Assembly (NCBI GenBank): GCA_000337115.1
Contig: AOIR01000005.1
Coordinates: forward strand, 51,006 to 115,005
Origin: Natrinema thermotolerans DSM 11552
Lineage (GTDB): Archaea; Halobacteriota; Halobacteria; Halobacteriales; Natrialbaceae
Length of the DNA stretch: 64,000 bases
Direction of reading: 5' to 3'
The notes under the pieces were generated by a model. The model was not told where the DNA came from and searched no databases. It was given only the letters and a program-made list of their open reading frames with translations. Numbering within the stretch: the first letter of the stretch is position 1; every line of letters starts with the position of its first letter. The translations under genes and the position numbers were made by a program. Below, in pieces: positions 26,381 to 33,957 of this stretch.

Positions 26381-27304
26381 ATGTCGGTCCGGAAATCGGC
26401 GACGGCGTCGGTCCGTCGAATCGCGACGCTCGCGTCGACGACCGCCCGTCCGACGACCGAACGCGAGCGCGAGCGCCGGCGGATCGTGGTCCTCTGTCTC
26501 CCCTTCTTCGCGCTGGCGGTCGTGGCGGGGTTCGTCCCGCTGGCGATGCTCGTCCGAATCAGCCTCGCGGAGGACACGATCTGGATGGAGGGCTGGTCGC
26601 TCGAGGCCTGGGAGACGCTCGCGACGACCCCGGCGTACCGGCGGGTCGCCTGGAACACGCTGTGGTTCGTCGGGCTGGCGACGGGAGTCAGCGTCGCGCT
26701 CGGCGTCGCCGTCGCACACGCCCTCGAGAAGTACGACCTGCCCGCGGAGCGGATCGTCGTCGCGGCGGTGTCGTTCCCCATCGCGCTGCCGGGGATCGTC
26801 GTCGCCTACCTCATCACGGTCCTGCTCGGCCGACAGGGGCTGGTAACGAACGCGATCGCGGTCGCGACGGGCCAGGGGGCACACGGGCTCGCGAGCGCGA
26901 CCGCGATCACCGGCCTCTTCCTCGGCTACGTCTACTCACTGCTGCCACGGGCGACGATGGTGCTTCGTGGCACCTACGCCGAGGTCAACGAACAGGCCGA
27001 GGAGGCGGCCCGTGCGCTGGGTGCCAGCCGTTGGGAGACGTTCTATCACGTGACGCTCCCCGAGATCAGGCCGGGCATCGCCGCCGCCGCGATCCTCACC
27101 TTCCGCTCCGGCCTCGCGATCTTCGGGACGGTACTCATCCTCCAGAGCCACCAGGTGGTCACGCTGCAAATACACAACGAGATCAGCGTCGGCTCGTACG
27201 CCCCCGACGTGGCGGCCGCGATCGGGCTCGTCTACGTGGTCTTCATCGTCGCGTTCACGTTCGTCGGGCTGCGGTTCGTCGACGACGACGCGGTGGAGGT
27301 CTGA
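26381..27304 (+). CDS. ABC importer permease 1
   Basis: The 307-aa protein has about six membrane helices, the first at IVVLCLPFFALAVVAGFVPL. It carries the EAA loop that docks on the ATPase (EEAARALGASRWETFYHVTL, then PEIRPGI). It belongs to the binding-protein-dependent permease family and forms a heterodimer with the next gene product. It begins 6 nt after the binding-protein stop. Confidence 0.9.
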   Translation: MSVRKSATASVRRIATLASTTARPTTERERERRRIVVLCLPFFALAVVAGFVPLAMLVRISLAEDTIWMEGWSLEAWETLATTPAYRRVAWNTLWFVGLATGVSVALGVAVAHALEKYDLPAERIVVAAVSFPIALPGIVVAYLITVLLGRQGLVTNAIAVATGQGAHGLASATAITGLFLGYVYSLLPRATMVLRGTYAEVNEQAEEAARALGASRWETFYHVTLPEIRPGIAAAAILTFRSGLAIFGTVLILQSHQVVTLQIHNEISVGSYAPDVAAAIGLVYVVFIVAFTFVGLRFVDDDAVEV

Positions 27305-27305
27305 G

Positions 27306-28256
27306 ATGACCGGGAACACGTCACCGCGAGCCGACGACGGCTCGACTGCGGCCGAGAACGCGGACGCCGCATTGACGACTCGTCCCGACGGCGGCTCGGT
27401 AACGGCGTCAGGGAACCGCCGGTGGTCGCGGTCCGGCAGGGCCTTCTCGACGCTGCTCGGTCGGCCGATCGTCGCCGGCGTCGTCGCCGTCGTGACCGCG
27501 TTCCTGACGGTTCCGGTACTCGTCGCGTTCGTCTCCTCGTTCGCGGAGAGCGGCAGCGGCGTCCTGCCCACGGGGTTCGTCACGTTCGATCACTGGCGGA
27601 AGGTACTCGGGTTCGGCGAATACGGCGTCCGAAAGAACGCGATTCCGGGGCTGACGTACAGCCTCCTGATCGCGACCGGGGGGATGGTGTTGAACGTAGT
27701 GATCGGCGTCCCGGTCGCGTACGCGCTCGCCCGATACGATTTCTACGCACGGGACTGGGTCAACACGTTCGCGATCTTGCCGCTCGTCCCGGGGCTGATC
27801 CTGGGAATCGCCTTCGTCCAGACCTACCCCCAGCACGGCCGATCCGCACTCGGACTGTTGGCCGGCTACTGTCTGCTCAAATCACCGTACATGGTGTTGA
27901 CCGTCCAGAGTTCGTTCCAGTCGATGGACCTCGTTCGCCTCGAGGAGAGCGCCCGATCGCTCGGCGCTTCGTGGCCACGGACGTTCCTGACGGTCGTCGT
28001 CCCGCACGCGAAACGTGGAATCATCGCCGGCGCGATCATCACCTGGACGCTCGCGGCCGCGGAGTTCAACTTCACACACATGGTCGCCAGCGGCAGCCCC
28101 GACCCGTTCGCGATGTTTCTCTACGATAACATCGCGAACAACGCCCTCTACCTCCAGTCGGCCGCGGCAGTGTCGGTGTACTTCCTGATCGTCGCCGGCG
28201 CGATCATCAGTCTGCAACTGCTCGGCAAACGGGGGTTCTCGACCGCACACCAATGA
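27306..28256 (+). CDS. ABC importer permease 2
   Basis: This 316-aa permease starts with a polar tail of about 50 residues, followed by six membrane helices (VAGVVAVVTAFLTVPVLVAF onward). It has its own EAA loop (EESARSLGASWPRTFLTVVV, then PHAKRGI). It begins 1 nt after permease 1. Its stop codon overlaps the start of a 28-codon ORF (see 28253-28339) that separates it from the ATPase gene. Confidence 0.9.
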   Translation: MTGNTSPRADDGSTAAENADAALTTRPDGGSVTASGNRRWSRSGRAFSTLLGRPIVAGVVAVVTAFLTVPVLVAFVSSFAESGSGVLPTGFVTFDHWRKVLGFGEYGVRKNAIPGLTYSLLIATGGMVLNVVIGVPVAYALARYDFYARDWVNTFAILPLVPGLILGIAFVQTYPQHGRSALGLLAGYCLLKSPYMVLTVQSSFQSMDLVRLEESARSLGASWPRTFLTVVVPHAKRGIIAGAIITWTLAAAEFNFTHMVASGSPDPFAMFLYDNIANNALYLQSAAAVSVYFLIVAGAIISLQLLGKRGFSTAHQ

Positions 28257-28339
28257 GACACGCTACGAACGGAGTACGGCGTCGAATCGCTCGCACACCG
28301 ATCGACCGGAGCGCGCTCGAGGGAGGTGAGCAACCGTGA
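28253..28339 (+). CDS. Candidate 28-aa small ORF between permease 2 and ATPase
   Basis: An ATG overlaps the permease 2 stop (ATGA), and the frame ends in a TGA that overlaps the ATPase start (GTGA). The ORF thus fits the gap exactly and could relay translating ribosomes between the two genes. The peptide begins MRHATNGVRRRIARTPIDRS and is basic, unlike the acidic halophile proteome, and it has no membrane segment. It may be a translated coupling ORF, a small real protein, or coincidence. Its last codons contain the Shine-Dalgarno site of the ATPase gene. Confidence 0.35.
   Translation: MRHATNGVRRRIARTPIDRSALEGGEQP
28321..28330 (+). promoter_or_regulatory. Strong Shine-Dalgarno before the ABC ATPase GTG start
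   Basis: GGGAGGTGAG precedes the GTG at 28336 by 5 nt. It fits anti-Shine-Dalgarno pairing very well and decides the non-ATG start of the ATPase. Confidence 0.75.
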
Positions 28340-29349
28340 GCGACGTCACCCTCGAGTCGCTGACCAAGACCTACGGCGACGAGGTGGCCGTCGACGGGAT
28401 CGACCTGACGATCCGGGACGGCGAAATCCTCGGGGTCGTCGGTCCCTCCGGTTGCGGGAAGACGACCACGTTGCGGACCATCGCCGGCTTCGAGACGCCG
28501 ACCCACGGCCGGGTGCTGTTCGACGGGGTCGACGTGACACACGTCCCGCCGGAAGAGCGCAACGTCGGCCTGGTCTTCCAGTCGTATGCCCTGTTCGACA
28601 CCATGACCGTCCGCGAGAACGTCGCGTTCGGGCCGAAGATGCAGGGGGTCCCGAAAGCCAAGCGCCGCGAGCGGGCCGACGACCTGCTCGCCATGCTCGA
28701 CATCGCCGAACTGGCCGACCGGCGGCCGACAACGCTGTCGGGCGGCCAGCAACAGCGGGTCGGCCTCGCGCGGGCGCTCGCGATCGAACCCCACGTCCTG
28801 CTTCTCGACGAACCGATGACGGGGCTGGACGCCGAACTCAAGACCCGACTGCGCGAGGAGATCGGCGACCTGCTTGCCGACCTCGAGGTGACCGCCCTCT
28901 ACGTCACCCACGACCAGGAAGAGGCGATGGCGATGTGCGATCGGATCGCGGTGCTGGCGGACGGCACGCTCGAGCAGGTGGGCCCGCCCGCGGAGATCTA
29001 CCGCCGGCCCGCCAACCCCTTCGTCGCGAACTTCGTCGGGAGTTCGACCCTCCTCGAGGGCGTCGCCGAGAACGGCCACGTCGATCTGGGCTTTACCGAA
29101 CTGCCCGTGGCGGCCGAGACGGACGGCTCGGTCCGGGTCGCGGCCCGGCCCGCCGCCTTCGAACTCGGCGAGGGGTCGCTCGAGGCCGACGTCACCGACG
29201 TGACCTACCTCGGGGACCGGACCCGGCTCACGGCGACGCTGCCCGACGACACGACAGTGACGCTACACGCCGACGGGATCGACGGCTACCGGGTCGGCGA
29301 CTCGGTCCCGCTCTCGATCGACGAACAGCGGGTCCACCTCCTCGAGTAG
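28336..29349 (+). CDS. ABC importer ATP-binding protein (PotA/FbpC-type)
   Basis: The 337-aa ATPase has Walker A GPSGCGKTT, Q-loop LVFQSYALF, signature LSGGQQQRVGLARAL, Walker B HVLLLDEPMTGLD and H-switch YVTHDQEEAM. A C-terminal TOBE-like domain follows (about 240-337, VRVAARPAAFELGEGSLEAD). This architecture is shared by importers for iron, polyamines, sugars and thiamine, so the ATPase does not settle the substrate. It energises the permease pair encoded upstream. The GTG start is supported by a strong Shine-Dalgarno site. Confidence 0.93.
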   Translation: MSDVTLESLTKTYGDEVAVDGIDLTIRDGEILGVVGPSGCGKTTTLRTIAGFETPTHGRVLFDGVDVTHVPPEERNVGLVFQSYALFDTMTVRENVAFGPKMQGVPKAKRRERADDLLAMLDIAELADRRPTTLSGGQQQRVGLARALAIEPHVLLLDEPMTGLDAELKTRLREEIGDLLADLEVTALYVTHDQEEAMAMCDRIAVLADGTLEQVGPPAEIYRRPANPFVANFVGSSTLLEGVAENGHVDLGFTELPVAAETDGSVRVAARPAAFELGEGSLEADVTDVTYLGDRTRLTATLPDDTTVTLHADGIDGYRVGDSVPLSIDEQRVHLLE

Positions 29350-29392
29350 GGATGTCGTCGGTTCGGGTCGGCTCCTAGCGCGTGAAGCGGCG

Positions 29393-29662
29393 TCACCGGT
29401 CGTCGTGACGGGTTCCGAATCCCCGCGAGCCGTCGTCCCGTTCGTCGCGATCCGAGCGGGTACTCCCGTGGCGGTCGTCGGCCAGACGATCCGGCTCCCC
29501 CGCCGAACGCGACGGCTCGCGGCCGCCGCGCTCTTTCGCGATCCGTTCGGCCTCGCGTCGATCCACGACGGTCGGGTCCGACGTTTCCCGACTGATCGCC
29601 AGCCACAGCACCAGCGGGATCGCGAGGGAGACTACCAACAGGATCACGACGGTAACGGCCAT
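29393..29662 (-). CDS. Small single-pass membrane protein
   Basis: The 89-aa product is one membrane helix at the very N-terminus (MAVTVVILLVVSLAIPLVLW) followed by a strongly charged Arg/Asp/Glu tail (EAERIAKERGGREPSRSAGE), likely cytoplasmic. No domain is recognised. It is divergent from the zinc-ribbon gene at 29727, with 64 bp between the start codons. ATG 29662 puts the helix at the start; the frame is open ten codons further upstream from a GTG. Confidence 0.6.
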   Translation of the reverse strand: MAVTVVILLVVSLAIPLVLWLAISRETSDPTVVDRREAERIAKERGGREPSRSAGEPDRLADDRHGSTRSDRDERDDGSRGFGTRHDDR

Positions 29663-29726
29663 GGTTCGGTCGATACTCGAGGGGGCGAACACAAAAGATT
29701 TGTTGGAAAAGATGAAAGAACCCGCT

Positions 29727-29930
29727 ATGCGAGACGACGAGCGCGGCTGTCCGAAGTGCGGTCACACCGAAACGGAAATCGACGAGATCTCGACGACCGG
29801 CGGCGGGCTCTCCAAGATGTTCGACATCCAGAACCGGCGGTTTCACGTCGTGAGCTGTACAAGTTGTGGCTACTCGGAACTCTACAAGGGCCAGTCGTCC
29901 GGCGATATGATCGATCTGTTCCTCGGCTGA
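29727..29930 (+). CDS. Zinc-ribbon nucleic-acid-binding-like protein
   Basis: This 67-aa protein has two CxxC knuckles (CPKCGHTE near residue 8 and CTSCGYSELYKG near 48), which would bind one zinc as a ribbon. Between them lies GGGLSKMFDIQNRRFHVVS. It matches the compact YpzJ/COG3478-like zinc-ribbon family, whose function is not established. ATG 29727 is preferred over an in-frame ATG at 29661 because the family starts just before the first CxxC. Confidence 0.8.
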   Translation: MRDDERGCPKCGHTETEIDEISTTGGGLSKMFDIQNRRFHVVSCTSCGYSELYKGQSSGDMIDLFLG

Positions 29931-29984
29931 GACGGCGGTTGCGGCGTCACGCCGTCGACACCGTCGCTCACGGAAAACTGTAAA

Positions 29985-29993
29985 CAGTTATCC
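29985..29993 (+). promoter_or_regulatory. TATA-like box of displaced atpD
   Basis: CAGTTATCC is centred about 31 nt before the atpD ATG. It indicates that atpD is transcribed from its own promoter, separately from the rest of the ATPase operon 6.9 kb upstream. Confidence 0.5.
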
Positions 29994-30019
29994 GACTGGG
30001 GGCGTTACCCCTCGACAAG

Positions 30020-30733
30020 ATGGCCAACGACGTCAAGCCCACCCGCAAGAACTTGATGGCGATCGAGGATCGCATCGAGCTCTCCGAGCGGGGTCACGGC
30101 ACGCTCGAGAAGAAACGCGACGGGCTGATCATGGAGTTCATGGACATTCTGGACAAGGCCCAGGACGTCCGCGGCGACCTCGCACAGGACTACGAGGACG
30201 CCCAGAAGAAGATCAACATGGCCCGGGCGATGGAAGGCGACGTCGCAGTCCGCGGTGCCGCGGCGGCGCTGCAGGAACACCCCGAGATCACCACCGAATC
30301 GAAGAACATCATGGGTGTCGTCGTCCCCCAGATCGAGTCCTCGAAGGTCACCAAGAGCCTCGATCAGCGCGGCTACGGGATCATGGGGACCTCCGCCCGC
30401 ATCGACGAGGCCGCCGAGGCCTACGAGGACCTCTTAGAGAGCATCATCCTCGCCGCCGAGGTCGAGACGGCGATGAAGAAGATGCTCCGCGAGATCGAGA
30501 CCACCAAGCGCCGCGTCAACGCCCTCGAGTTCAAGCTCCTGCCCGAACTCTACGAGAACCAGGAGTACATCGAGCAGAAACTCGAGGAACAGGAACGCGA
30601 GGAGACGTTCCGCCTGAAGAAGATCAAGGAGAAGAAAGAAGCCGAGGAAGCCGCCGAACGGGAGGCCGAAGCGGCCGCCGAAGCCGAGGCCGAAGCGGAC
30701 GACGAACTCGAGCAGGCAACCGCGGACGACTGA
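30020..30733 (+). CDS. atpD: A-type ATP synthase subunit D (central stalk)
   Basis: The 237-aa protein is the rotor shaft of the A1 head. It has two long helices that pair as a coiled coil ([20 protein letters not shown] near the start, and [20 protein letters not shown] near 155-175), with the conserved segment [20 protein letters not shown] between. The tail is a Glu/Ala-rich extension (about 200-237) beyond the usual end, common in halophiles. It is separated from atpB by an acyl-CoA ligase, an ABC importer operon and two small genes, and has its own promoter. Confidence 0.95.
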   Translation: MANDVKPTRKNLMAIEDRIELSERGHGTLEKKRDGLIMEFMDILDKAQDVRGDLAQDYEDAQKKINMARAMEGDVAVRGAAAALQEHPEITTESKNIMGVVVPQIESSKVTKSLDQRGYGIMGTSARIDEAAEAYEDLLESIILAAEVETAMKKMLREIETTKRRVNALEFKLLPELYENQEYIEQKLEEQEREETFRLKKIKEKKEAEEAAEREAEAAAEAEAEADDELEQATADD

Positions 30734-30776
30734 CTCCGCCGGGCCGTCGCGTTTGCAGCCCTCTCTTCCCTGACCG

Positions 30777-31184
30777 ATGAACTGTCCCGAGTGTGACACG
30801 CCGACGCTTTCGATGGCCGTCCCCGCCGAGTACCGCGACTATGTTCCCGAGACGGCCGCAACCGTTGCCGTTTGTCCACGCTGTCTGACGCTCGAGCCGA
30901 TCGACGACGGAGCCACGGCGGCCGCGGGCAACGACACCGACGTCTCGCGGATCAGCGACGCGTTCCCGACCGATCCCGAGGGCGCCGTCCCGCTGGTGCT
31001 TGCGATCGGGCTGTGTTCCTCGCTCGCGACGAACCGCGCTGCCATCGAGGAACTCCTCGAGTCGGTCGAACGGGCCGGGACGGACCCGCTGCTCGTCTTC
31101 GATCGCCTCGTCGCGGACCCATCGGTCGAGCCCACGATCGATCTCGAGCGGCGACGCCACCAGCTCGAGGAACTGCTGTACTGA
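30777..31184 (+). CDS. Conserved haloarchaeal protein with two CxxC pairs (DUF6276-like)
   Basis: The 135-aa product opens with MNCPECDTPTLSMAVP and has a second pair in VAVCPRCLTL, so residues 3-36 probably bind zinc. The rest is a helical domain (AVPLVLAIGLCSSLATNRAA ... LERRRHQLEELLY). It resembles the haloarchaeal DUF6276 family from memory; function unknown. It follows atpD by 43 bp in the same direction and could be co-transcribed. Confidence 0.7.
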   Translation: MNCPECDTPTLSMAVPAEYRDYVPETAATVAVCPRCLTLEPIDDGATAAAGNDTDVSRISDAFPTDPEGAVPLVLAIGLCSSLATNRAAIEELLESVERAGTDPLLVFDRLVADPSVEPTIDLERRRHQLEELLY

Positions 31185-31218
31185 CGGCGGCGAAAACGGG
31201 AGTGTGCGGATCGACTGA

Positions 31219-31617
31219 CTACTTCCCGGTCGGCGTGACGTTGTTGCTGACGGCCTGTTTGACCTGCAAGGCAGCGCTTGCGGCCAGTCCGCGGGCGACC
31301 TCGTCGCGTTCGTCCGCGGTGATGGCCTCCTCGGCGGCCGCCGCGTCCTCCAGATCGGGCGTGAAGCCGGCGGAGACGGCGTGGCCGACCGGCGGGCGGA
31401 CGGCGACGGTGACCTGTGGGCCGCTCATCCCGCTCGAGATATCCGAATCGACGACGTATTCGTTGGGAAGAAACTCCCGCGTGCGGGCGGCGATCCGCGA
31501 GACGTCGCGGTGGAGGAGCCGCTTTTGCGCGTTCGAGAGGTCCGGAACGTCCGCCGCGGCTCGCTGCCCAGCCCCAGTCTCGCCCGGTAGCCCTGCGTAC
31601 GGCGTGTTTCCGTTCAT
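31219..31617 (-). CDS. Conserved haloarchaeal hypothetical protein (DUF5811-like)
   Basis: This 132-aa soluble protein starts MNGNTPYAGLPGETGAGQRA and contains LSNAQKRLLHRDVSRIAART and a beta segment SGPQVTVAVRPPVGHAVSAG. It has no membrane segment or known catalytic motif. It looks like the haloarchaeal DUF5811 family from memory; no function is known to me. It converges with the preceding gene (34 bp between stops). Confidence 0.7.
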   Translation of the reverse strand: MNGNTPYAGLPGETGAGQRAAADVPDLSNAQKRLLHRDVSRIAARTREFLPNEYVVDSDISSGMSGPQVTVAVRPPVGHAVSAGFTPDLEDAAAAEEAITADERDEVARGLAASAALQVKQAVSNNVTPTGK

Positions 31618-31744
31618 GAGAAGTGTGTGCCAGTAGCAACGAGCCGACCGGTCAAAAGGGTTCGCTTTGGGACAATCCCGTGGGGCTGGTGTCGCGGTTC
31701 CCGGCTACCTACGGGAGTGTCCCGGCACCGACTGACAGTCCGGA

Positions 31745-32224
31745 CTAGATGATCGGCTCGCTGTCACCGTACACGGCGAGGACGACCGCCGTCGTGTGCT
31801 GGCCCGAGTCGGCCTGCCGACTCTCGACGGTCACCCGCGGGTCGGCAAACGCCCAGTCGCGAAGCTCCTGCCCTGCGGCCAGTCCTTCCCGGACCCCCCG
31901 CTCGACGTCTTCGCGATCCATCTCGCCGGCGGTCTCATAGAACAGTCCCGGGCCGTCGTCGGCGGACTGGGCCCACGCGAGCGCCGCACTCACGCGGCCG
32001 GGGCCGGCGGTCGTAGCGCGTGCTTCGACGACGGTCAGGCGCTCGCCGGTGGGGCCGAGATCGGGTGCGGTGCCGACGGCCTCGACCACGGCATCGGCCG
32101 GGATCACCGAGGAGACCGAGACGAGGTTGTAGTTCTCGATGCCGGCCTCGGCCAGCGCCGCGTCGTAGGAAGCCATCGCCGTGGGCGCCGACGCGGCACC
32201 CCAGACGACTCGGATCGTACTCAT
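31745..32224 (-). CDS. pdaD: Pyruvoyl-dependent arginine decarboxylase
   Basis: The 159-aa proenzyme contains the self-cleavage region NLVSVSSVIPADA, where cutting between S38 and S39 would convert Ser39 to the pyruvoyl cofactor, as known for the Methanocaldococcus enzyme. It decarboxylates arginine to agmatine, used in archaea for polyamines and for agmatidine in tRNA-Ile2. Other family landmarks are GPGRVSAALAWAQSADDGPG and a C-terminal segment with an acidic residue near AVYGDSEPII. ATG 32224 is the natural start; the open frame upstream is Pro/Arg-rich non-coding DNA. Confidence 0.88.
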   Translation of the reverse strand: MSTIRVVWGAASAPTAMASYDAALAEAGIENYNLVSVSSVIPADAVVEAVGTAPDLGPTGERLTVVEARATTAGPGRVSAALAWAQSADDGPGLFYETAGEMDREDVERGVREGLAAGQELRDWAFADPRVTVESRQADSGQHTTAVVLAVYGDSEPII

Positions 32225-32466
32225 ACCCGAACTCGGAGACGGGCAGCGTAAGGGCTTGCGATCCGGACCCGAGCGGAAACGGACCGGTTCTGTGGCCACG
32301 AGCGGAGCCCGAAGAACCGAGGGCTCCGCGAGTCGGGGGAGGGCAGGCGGTTTACTGACACTCACCGCGAGCGAGGACACAGGCCGAGCGAGCGGGCCGA
32401 CGACTGACTCGAAGTGAGCAATGCGAACGGAGAGGAAAGAGGAGTGCTTTTAATCGAATTTTTGCC

Positions 32467-32491
32467 GCGGGCGCGGCTTCGCCGCGCCCGC
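32467..32491. terminator. GC-rich perfect hairpin downstream of pan
   Basis: GCGGGCGCGGC and GCCGCGCCCGC form an 11-bp perfect stem with a 3-nt loop. GCAAAA and TTTTGC on the two flanks can extend it with a small bulge. It lies 17 bp past the pan stop codon on the minus strand and also faces T-rich DNA on the plus strand (AATTTTTGCC at 32458-32467), so it could stop transcripts from either side. Confidence 0.6.
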
Positions 32492-32508
32492 AGAGCAAAA
32501 CTTCGCGC

Positions 32509-33741
32509 TTATTGGTAGAAGTAGCCGGCCGAGGAGACCACGTCGCTCGAGTCGTCTTCCTCGATCTTCTCTAAGGCCTCGGTGAAGTCCTGATGGGAGA
32601 CCTCGTCGCGGTCGTTACGGATGGCGAACATGCCGGCCTCGGTAGCGAGACTTTCGATATCGGCTCCGGAGTAGCCGTCGGTGTCGGCCGCCAGCGCGGC
32701 GAAGTTGACGTCGTCGGAGACGTTCATGGTCCGCGTGTGGATCTCGAGGATCTGTTCGCGGCCCTCGGCGTCGGGCTCGGGGACCTCGATCAGGCGGTCG
32801 AACCGGCCGGGACGAAGGATGGCGCGGTCGAGCATGTCGAAGCGGTTGGTCGCGGCGATGATGCGGACCTCACCGCGGGCCTCGAAGCCGTCCATCTCGC
32901 TGAGTAGTTGCATCATCGTCCGCTGGACCTCGGCGTCGCCGGAGGTCTTCGATTCGGTGCGACGCGTGGCGATCGCGTCGATCTCGTCGATGAAGATGAT
33001 GGCGGGCTGGCGTTCACGGGCCATCTCGAAGAGGTCGCGGACGAGCCGCGAGCCCTCGCCGATGAACTTCCGGACGAGTTCCGAGCCGGCCATCTTGATG
33101 AAAGTGGCGTCGGTCTCGTTGGCGACGGCCTTCGCGAGCATCGTCTTGCCCGTCCCCGGCGGGCCGTACAGTAGCACGCCGCTTGGCGGATCGATCCCGA
33201 CCTCGTCGAAGAGTTCGGGCTCGGCGAGCGGCTGCTCGACGGCTTCCCGGACCTCACGGACCTGTTCGTCGATGCCGCCGATGTCCGTGTATGCGACCGC
33301 CGGCTTCTCGGTGATCTCCATCGACTGGGCGCGGGCGTCGGTCTCGGCGTTGAGGATAGTCTGGATCGCGAAGGAATCATTGACCGCGACGCGGTCGCCG
33401 GGCTCGAGGTCGTCGACGAGTCGGGAAGAGACCTCGGTCAGCACCTCCTGGTTGTTGCCGTGTTGCTTGACGATGACTTCCTCGTCGTCGAGGACGCCCT
33501 CGACGGTGGCGATATACAGCGAGGAGCTTTTCAGCGTCTCGTTTTCGCGTTCGACGCGGTCGACTTTCTCCCGCAGGCGCTCGCGGCGGTCCTCGGCGTC
33601 GTCGAGCTGGTCGGACAGTTGCTCGTTGACGTCGACGAGGTCCTCGTAGTGTCCCCGAAGCGCCTCGAGCCGTTCGTCGTCAGGGAGATCCGAGTCGATA
33701 TCGCGGTGAGGTCGGTCGGGAATAGACGGGCTTCGAGACAT
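32509..33741 (-). CDS. pan: Proteasome-activating nucleotidase PAN (AAA+ ATPase)
   Basis: The 410-aa protein has an N-terminal coiled coil (about 24-72), an OB domain (about 75-135) and an AAA+ module. The latter shows Walker A GPPGTGKT at 193-200, Walker B IIFIDEID at 248-255, and the second region of homology ([20 protein letters not shown]). The C-terminus YFYQ ends in an HbYX motif (FYQ), which docks PAN on the 20S proteasome and opens its gate. It unfolds substrates for proteasomal degradation in the cytoplasm. ATG 33741 starts the coiled coil. Confidence 0.96.
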   Translation of the reverse strand: MSRSPSIPDRPHRDIDSDLPDDERLEALRGHYEDLVDVNEQLSDQLDDAEDRRERLREKVDRVERENETLKSSSLYIATVEGVLDDEEVIVKQHGNNQEVLTEVSSRLVDDLEPGDRVAVNDSFAIQTILNAETDARAQSMEITEKPAVAYTDIGGIDEQVREVREAVEQPLAEPELFDEVGIDPPSGVLLYGPPGTGKTMLAKAVANETDATFIKMAGSELVRKFIGEGSRLVRDLFEMARERQPAIIFIDEIDAIATRRTESKTSGDAEVQRTMMQLLSEMDGFEARGEVRIIAATNRFDMLDRAILRPGRFDRLIEVPEPDAEGREQILEIHTRTMNVSDDVNFAALAADTDGYSGADIESLATEAGMFAIRNDRDEVSHQDFTEALEKIEEDDSSDVVSSAGYFYQ

Positions 33742-33957
33742 CCTGATGTACGCCGATAGGATTTCGACGGTAAATGTGCCTTTGGGTCCCGGAGGGTTTT
33801 CTGACGCGACTGGGAAACAGAACCCGCAGTTTGACGGTTTCGGCCCGAGCAGCCTCCGGCGTGAGAAGCGGTGATCGCGCATGGACCGCTGGAAGTCATG
33901 TCCGGAACAACCGCAACCGTCCCGCGGGTCGCCGGGAAACCGGTAGAAGGGATCGTC

